NCBI RefSeq assembly: GCF_031822435.1
Contig: NZ_JAVQLW010000003.1
Coordinates: 186,001 to 250,000, forward strand
Length of the DNA stretch: 64,000 nucleotides
Direction: 5' to 3'
From: Paracoccus sp. MBLB3053
GTDB taxonomy: Bacteria; Pseudomonadota; Alphaproteobacteria; Rhodobacterales; Rhodobacteraceae
Part shown: piece after piece, positions 61,299-64,000 of the stretch
Layout: each line of letters begins with the position of its first letter
Position numbering within the stretch: the stretch's first letter is position 1
Position numbers and translations under genes: made by a program
Notes under the pieces: generated by a model
Databases searched by the model: none
What the model saw: only the letters and a program-made list of their open reading frames with translations
Told to the model about the DNA's origin: nothing

Positions 61299-63032
61299 TC
61301 AGGCCGCCTTGGCGTTAGCCATCAAGCCATGATGTTCGATGATCGTTGCGGCCGAACGCGGCAACGGGGCGCCGTCGCCGACGCGACGAAGCTGCAGCGC
61401 TGCGGCCTCGGCCTCGGTCAGTTTGCGGGGCAGTTCAAAAACAAAGGCCACATCGCCCAGCTTCGCCGCGGCGAGATCGTGGCGCGGACGGCAGGCCAGC
61501 ACGGTTCCCAGGACCTCGTCACCCAAGGCAACTTCAAGCACGACCGGCTGGACAGGGTTCGCCTCATCCCGGGCCCAACCCTCGATCCGGTCGAGCTTCG
61601 TGACGCGGTCCAGATGGCCCTGCAGCCGCCCCTGAAATCCGGGCAGGCCGGTGATCGTCTGTCCATCACTTGCACGGCGCACGACAAGCCGCCGCAGCTC
61701 GGCGGTCGAGAGTACGGATGCCCCCGAGAAGACGAACCCCATCCGGTTCGCATTGCGCTGTTCGGGACCGGTCAGGCAGGCGATGGTTGTGCCGATCACC
61801 TTGCCATCAAGCACGACCTCAAGCGCAATCGGATGTCCTGGGTGAGAGACATCGCGCGCCCAACCGGTCACGTAGGCAGGGGCCGCAACGCCTTCGATCC
61901 GACCCTCGATGGCACCCGAATGGCTGATCGTGCCGGCATTCAGTGCGCGTTTCGCCATCGCAATAAGCGCTGATTGAAAGCTGGGCCCGGAAATCGGGCG
62001 CGGCGCGCAAAGAAGCGGCTCGCTTGGGGCCACATGATCGGGGAAGCTTGCGCGAAACTCTGCGACATTGTCGAAGCTGTCCCGGAAGTCGCCGCAATCG
62101 GCGAAGCTTTCTGACCATGCGCCATCGGCAAGAACCAAATCGTGCGCGCCGAAGTCGATCTGGAAATAGTCCAGTTCGTCCTGCAGCGGTGCGCGGGTCA
62201 CGGTGATCCCGTTGACCAGATTGGCGGCCAGAACCAGGATTTCACCGATCAGCATCGAATGACCTTGGCTCACGAACAACGGTCGGCGCGGCATGCCTTC
62301 CGAAATCGATCCGGGTGCAAAGCAAATGGCGCGTTCCTTATGCGCACTTGCGCCGTCAAAGTGCTGATGGCCGATCCAGCGGATCTTCCGCAGGCCACCG
62401 AAGCGGCAGACGATCGAGTCACCCTGGCGCAGATCCTCGATCGCGATTTCGCCGCGCTCGGTCAGGATCATGGTACCGCGCCGATAACAGACGGCCGTGT
62501 CCTCTTGCGGTTGGCGCTGCGCCAAGGAAAGCGCGCTGCTGACATCCGAGAAGGTCAGCTCACCCGCGCCACCCGCTGCGGGATAGTACATATCGGTCGG
62601 TGTCGTGCCGAAGCTCTTGCCGATATCGAGGATCAGATGCGATGCACCGCCGCCCTGACCTTCGAAGACAATGTAATTTTCGCCTTCTCCCAGACCCGAG
62701 ACCAGATCGGGCTTCGGAGCGAGCTGAGTAAAGACATAACCCTTGCCAGAAGCGGGCCACCCTTCTTCACCGGTGGAGGGGTCGCCATCCGTATCGAGGG
62801 AGGGGTCATATTTCTGAATGGCCCAGAATTGACCATTGCTGAACCCGTCGGCGCTGTTGTTGATGTTCTGGACCCAGACCAGACGGTAGTAATCCGTCGA
62901 GGTTCCGACAGCCGTGACACCCTTGAGATTCATGCCGAAATTGGCGTCGTTCGGGTTGCCCTGGTTGGTCGGCTGCGACGTCAGGGTGGCGAGATGGTCG
63001 CCGGTAAAGATAATCGGGCCTGTGTAGGGCAT
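61299..63032 (-). CDS. Hint-domain protein with two C-terminal repeat modules
   Basis: 577 residues, no classical signal peptide. Residues 1-180 form a Gly/Asp/Asn-rich region, then a Hint (hedgehog/intein) domain starts at Cys182 (CYRRGTMILTERGEIAIEDL, RQGDSIV) and runs to about 330 (DFGAHDLVLADGAWSES). The C-terminal part holds two related units of about 85 residues, each with GWARD, then P-x-LEV-x-L and a GT strand (about 385-470 and 471-560). AAGGA supports the start. Such proteins are widespread in Rhodobacteraceae, often near type I secretion systems, but their role is unproven; no secretion gene is adjacent. Confidence 0.85.
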   Translation of the reverse strand: MPYTGPIIFTGDHLATLTSQPTNQGNPNDANFGMNLKGVTAVGTSTDYYRLVWVQNINNSADGFSNGQFWAIQKYDPSLDTDGDPSTGEEGWPASGKGYVFTQLAPKPDLVSGLGEGENYIVFEGQGGGASHLILDIGKSFGTTPTDMYYPAAGGAGELTFSDVSSALSLAQRQPQEDTAVCYRRGTMILTERGEIAIEDLRQGDSIVCRFGGLRKIRWIGHQHFDGASAHKERAICFAPGSISEGMPRRPLFVSQGHSMLIGEILVLAANLVNGITVTRAPLQDELDYFQIDFGAHDLVLADGAWSESFADCGDFRDSFDNVAEFRASFPDHVAPSEPLLCAPRPISGPSFQSALIAMAKRALNAGTISHSGAIEGRIEGVAAPAYVTGWARDVSHPGHPIALEVVLDGKVIGTTIACLTGPEQRNANRMGFVFSGASVLSTAELRRLVVRRASDGQTITGLPGFQGRLQGHLDRVTKLDRIEGWARDEANPVQPVVLEVALGDEVLGTVLACRPRHDLAAAKLGDVAFVFELPRKLTEAEAAALQLRRVGDGAPLPRSAATIIEHHGLMANAKAA

Positions 63033-63502
63033 AAGCCTATCCTTTTCTGGCCAATGTTACTTTTTAACGCAATCGGTAATAAACGATATCGTGCCAGAAA
63101 TTCACTTCGCGCCGCGGAGTTTCTAATTGAGGCGACCTAAAGTCCCGACGTCTATCGACCATGAGCATCTGATATCAGGGGAGAAGAGAAGAAGTGAACC
63201 TGACTTTATGGATATGGTCTTTTTGGACATGTTCATCGATGCAACAATATGAAATAAAAAGAAAGATATTGCATACAGCGAAACCAGGCAGAACCTGTAC
63301 TTTGTCAGGTCAGATACCGGACGCCACAACCTGAAAGAGAGCTTCCGCCCCGCTTGAACTGTCTTTTGCAGCATTTATGAATTAGCGCCGCATTCAAGTT
63401 GGGGGAAGGCAGATAAACGCGGAGAACTTGGTATGGCACTCAGGGATCGTTTCCGGCTAGTAATAAGGGCAAGCCATTTTTTGCCATGCGGGGCCCGCAC
63501 TC
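63033..63502. other. AT-rich gene-free spacer
   Basis: About 470 bases, clearly richer in A and T (especially 63040-63290) than the rest of the window. It contains promoter-like AT tracts for the Hint gene, but I can support no gene, repeat or RNA. The change in composition may mark a past insertion. Confidence 0.5.
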
Positions 63503-64000
63503 TTGAACTTTCGTTTCCTGCATTCCTCAGATCTTCACTTGGGCAAGCCCTTCGGCTCCTATCCCGAGGCGATCCGCAACCGTCTGCGCGATGCCCGGCA
63601 TGACTGCATCGCGAAGTTGGCCGAGGCAGCCCGCGCGCGCGGCGCAGGAACGATTCTGTTGGCCGGCGACACCTTCGACGCCGAGACGCCATCCCCCGAG
63701 ACATTGCGCCATGCCCTACGTGCCATGGCAGCCGCGGAAGACATCCGGTGGGTGCTGCTGCCGGGCAACCACGACAGCCTTGCAGCATCCGAACTTTGGC
63801 GCAGGATCGTCTCTGACGGTCCTGGGAACCTGAGTCCGGTGACCTCATCGGCGCCCCTTCCGCTTGGTGGCGGGGCGATGCTGCTTCCCGCGCCTTGCAC
63901 CCAGCGGCGCCCAGGGCGCGATCTGACCGAGGCAATGAATGCTGCAACCCCGGAAGGGACGCTTCGGATCGGATTAGGCCACGGCGCCATCACCGATTTT
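63503..64000 (+). CDS. Metallophosphoesterase (SbcD/YhaO-like), 5' part
   Basis: 166 codons are visible; the gene runs past the window end. The calcineurin-like metal motifs are clear: DLHLG (HSSDLHLGKPFG), GDTFD (LLAGDTFDAETP) and GNHDS (LLPGNHDSLAA). These mark the DNA-repair nuclease branch (SbcD/Mre11/YhaO). No ATG or GTG is available in frame after the TAA at 63464; the TTG at 63503 directly starts the conserved N terminus (LNFRFLHSSD) and is taken as the start, with a weak ribosome site. An SbcC/YhaN-like ATPase gene would be expected next. Confidence 0.85.
   Translation, partial: MNFRFLHSSDLHLGKPFGSYPEAIRNRLRDARHDCIAKLAEAARARGAGTILLAGDTFDAETPSPETLRHALRAMAAAEDIRWVLLPGNHDSLAASELWRRIVSDGPGNLSPVTSSAPLPLGGGAMLLPAPCTQRRPGRDLTEAMNAATPEGTLRIGLGHGAITDF

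Overview
The window is a 64 kb piece of GC-rich chromosomal DNA packed with short-spaced operons. Gene content and style (TRAP and DctA dicarboxylate carriers, many ABC importers, GntR/FCD and LysR regulators, Hint-domain secreted protein, frequent 4-base ATGA overlaps) point to an alphaproteobacterium of the Rhodobacteraceae, most like Paracoccus. That is an inference from family recognition; no rRNA or tRNA gene is present. I saw no insertion sequence, phage gene, CRISPR array or origin.

Layout. 0-5.5 kb: the 5' part of an AidB-like acyl-CoA dehydrogenase, then C4-dicarboxylate symporter dctA facing the two-component pair dctB-dctD, with two palindromic DctD-type sites between them. 5.5-15.7 kb: a sugar-acid catabolic region, made of a TRAP transporter with a XylX-like keto-deoxy-sugar-acid dehydratase, a GntR/FCD repressor, an FAD-linked D-2-hydroxyacid dehydrogenase, and a divergent operon of a DenD-like dehydrogenase, a GarR-like reductase and an IlvD/Edd dehydratase. 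A shared palindrome lies before two of these units. 15.8-21.7 kb: an EnvZ/OmpR-type pair, an RcnB-like secreted protein, and MacB/MacA efflux genes. 22.0-23.2 kb: a lone cytochrome P450.

23.5-31.2 kb: a peptide-type ABC importer co-transcribed with a glycerophosphodiesterase, a HAD phosphatase and a TIM-barrel epimerase, which reads as uptake and breakdown of a phosphodiester, with a gene logic like the agrocinopine acc operon. 31.2-35.8 kb: a branched-chain-amino-acid-type (Liv) importer. 36.2-39.2 kb: a glycine betaine/choline-type importer. 39.3-43.97 kb: an octaheme cytochrome c with repeat-rich C terminus, a secreted HAD hydrolase and a GntP-type permease. 43.98-47.9 kb: D-lactate dehydrogenase-like and trans-aconitate methyltransferase-like genes, then a PQQ-type dehydrogenase translationally coupled to a diheme cytochrome c.

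48.0-54.4 kb: one leftward operon of a possible small Cys-containing protein, an NMT1/THI5-like ABC importer, a 2-oxoglutarate/Fe(II) oxygenase, a LysR regulator and a cytosine-deaminase-like amidohydrolase. It looks like import, oxidation and deamination of a nitrogen heterocycle. 54.9-57.1 kb: a MarR regulator divergent from a DHA2 multidrug exporter. 57.3-60.1 kb: cysD and fused cysNC for sulfate activation. 60.2-64 kb: a LuxR-type regulator with a puzzling start, a Hint-domain protein, an AT-rich spacer, and the beginning of a metallophosphoesterase.

Most functions are confident at family level, while substrates are mostly inference. The points most worth a second look are the DctD that lacks the sigma-54 contact loop, the phosphodiester operon, the heterocycle operon, the sugar-acid cluster with its operator pair, and the octaheme cytochrome.
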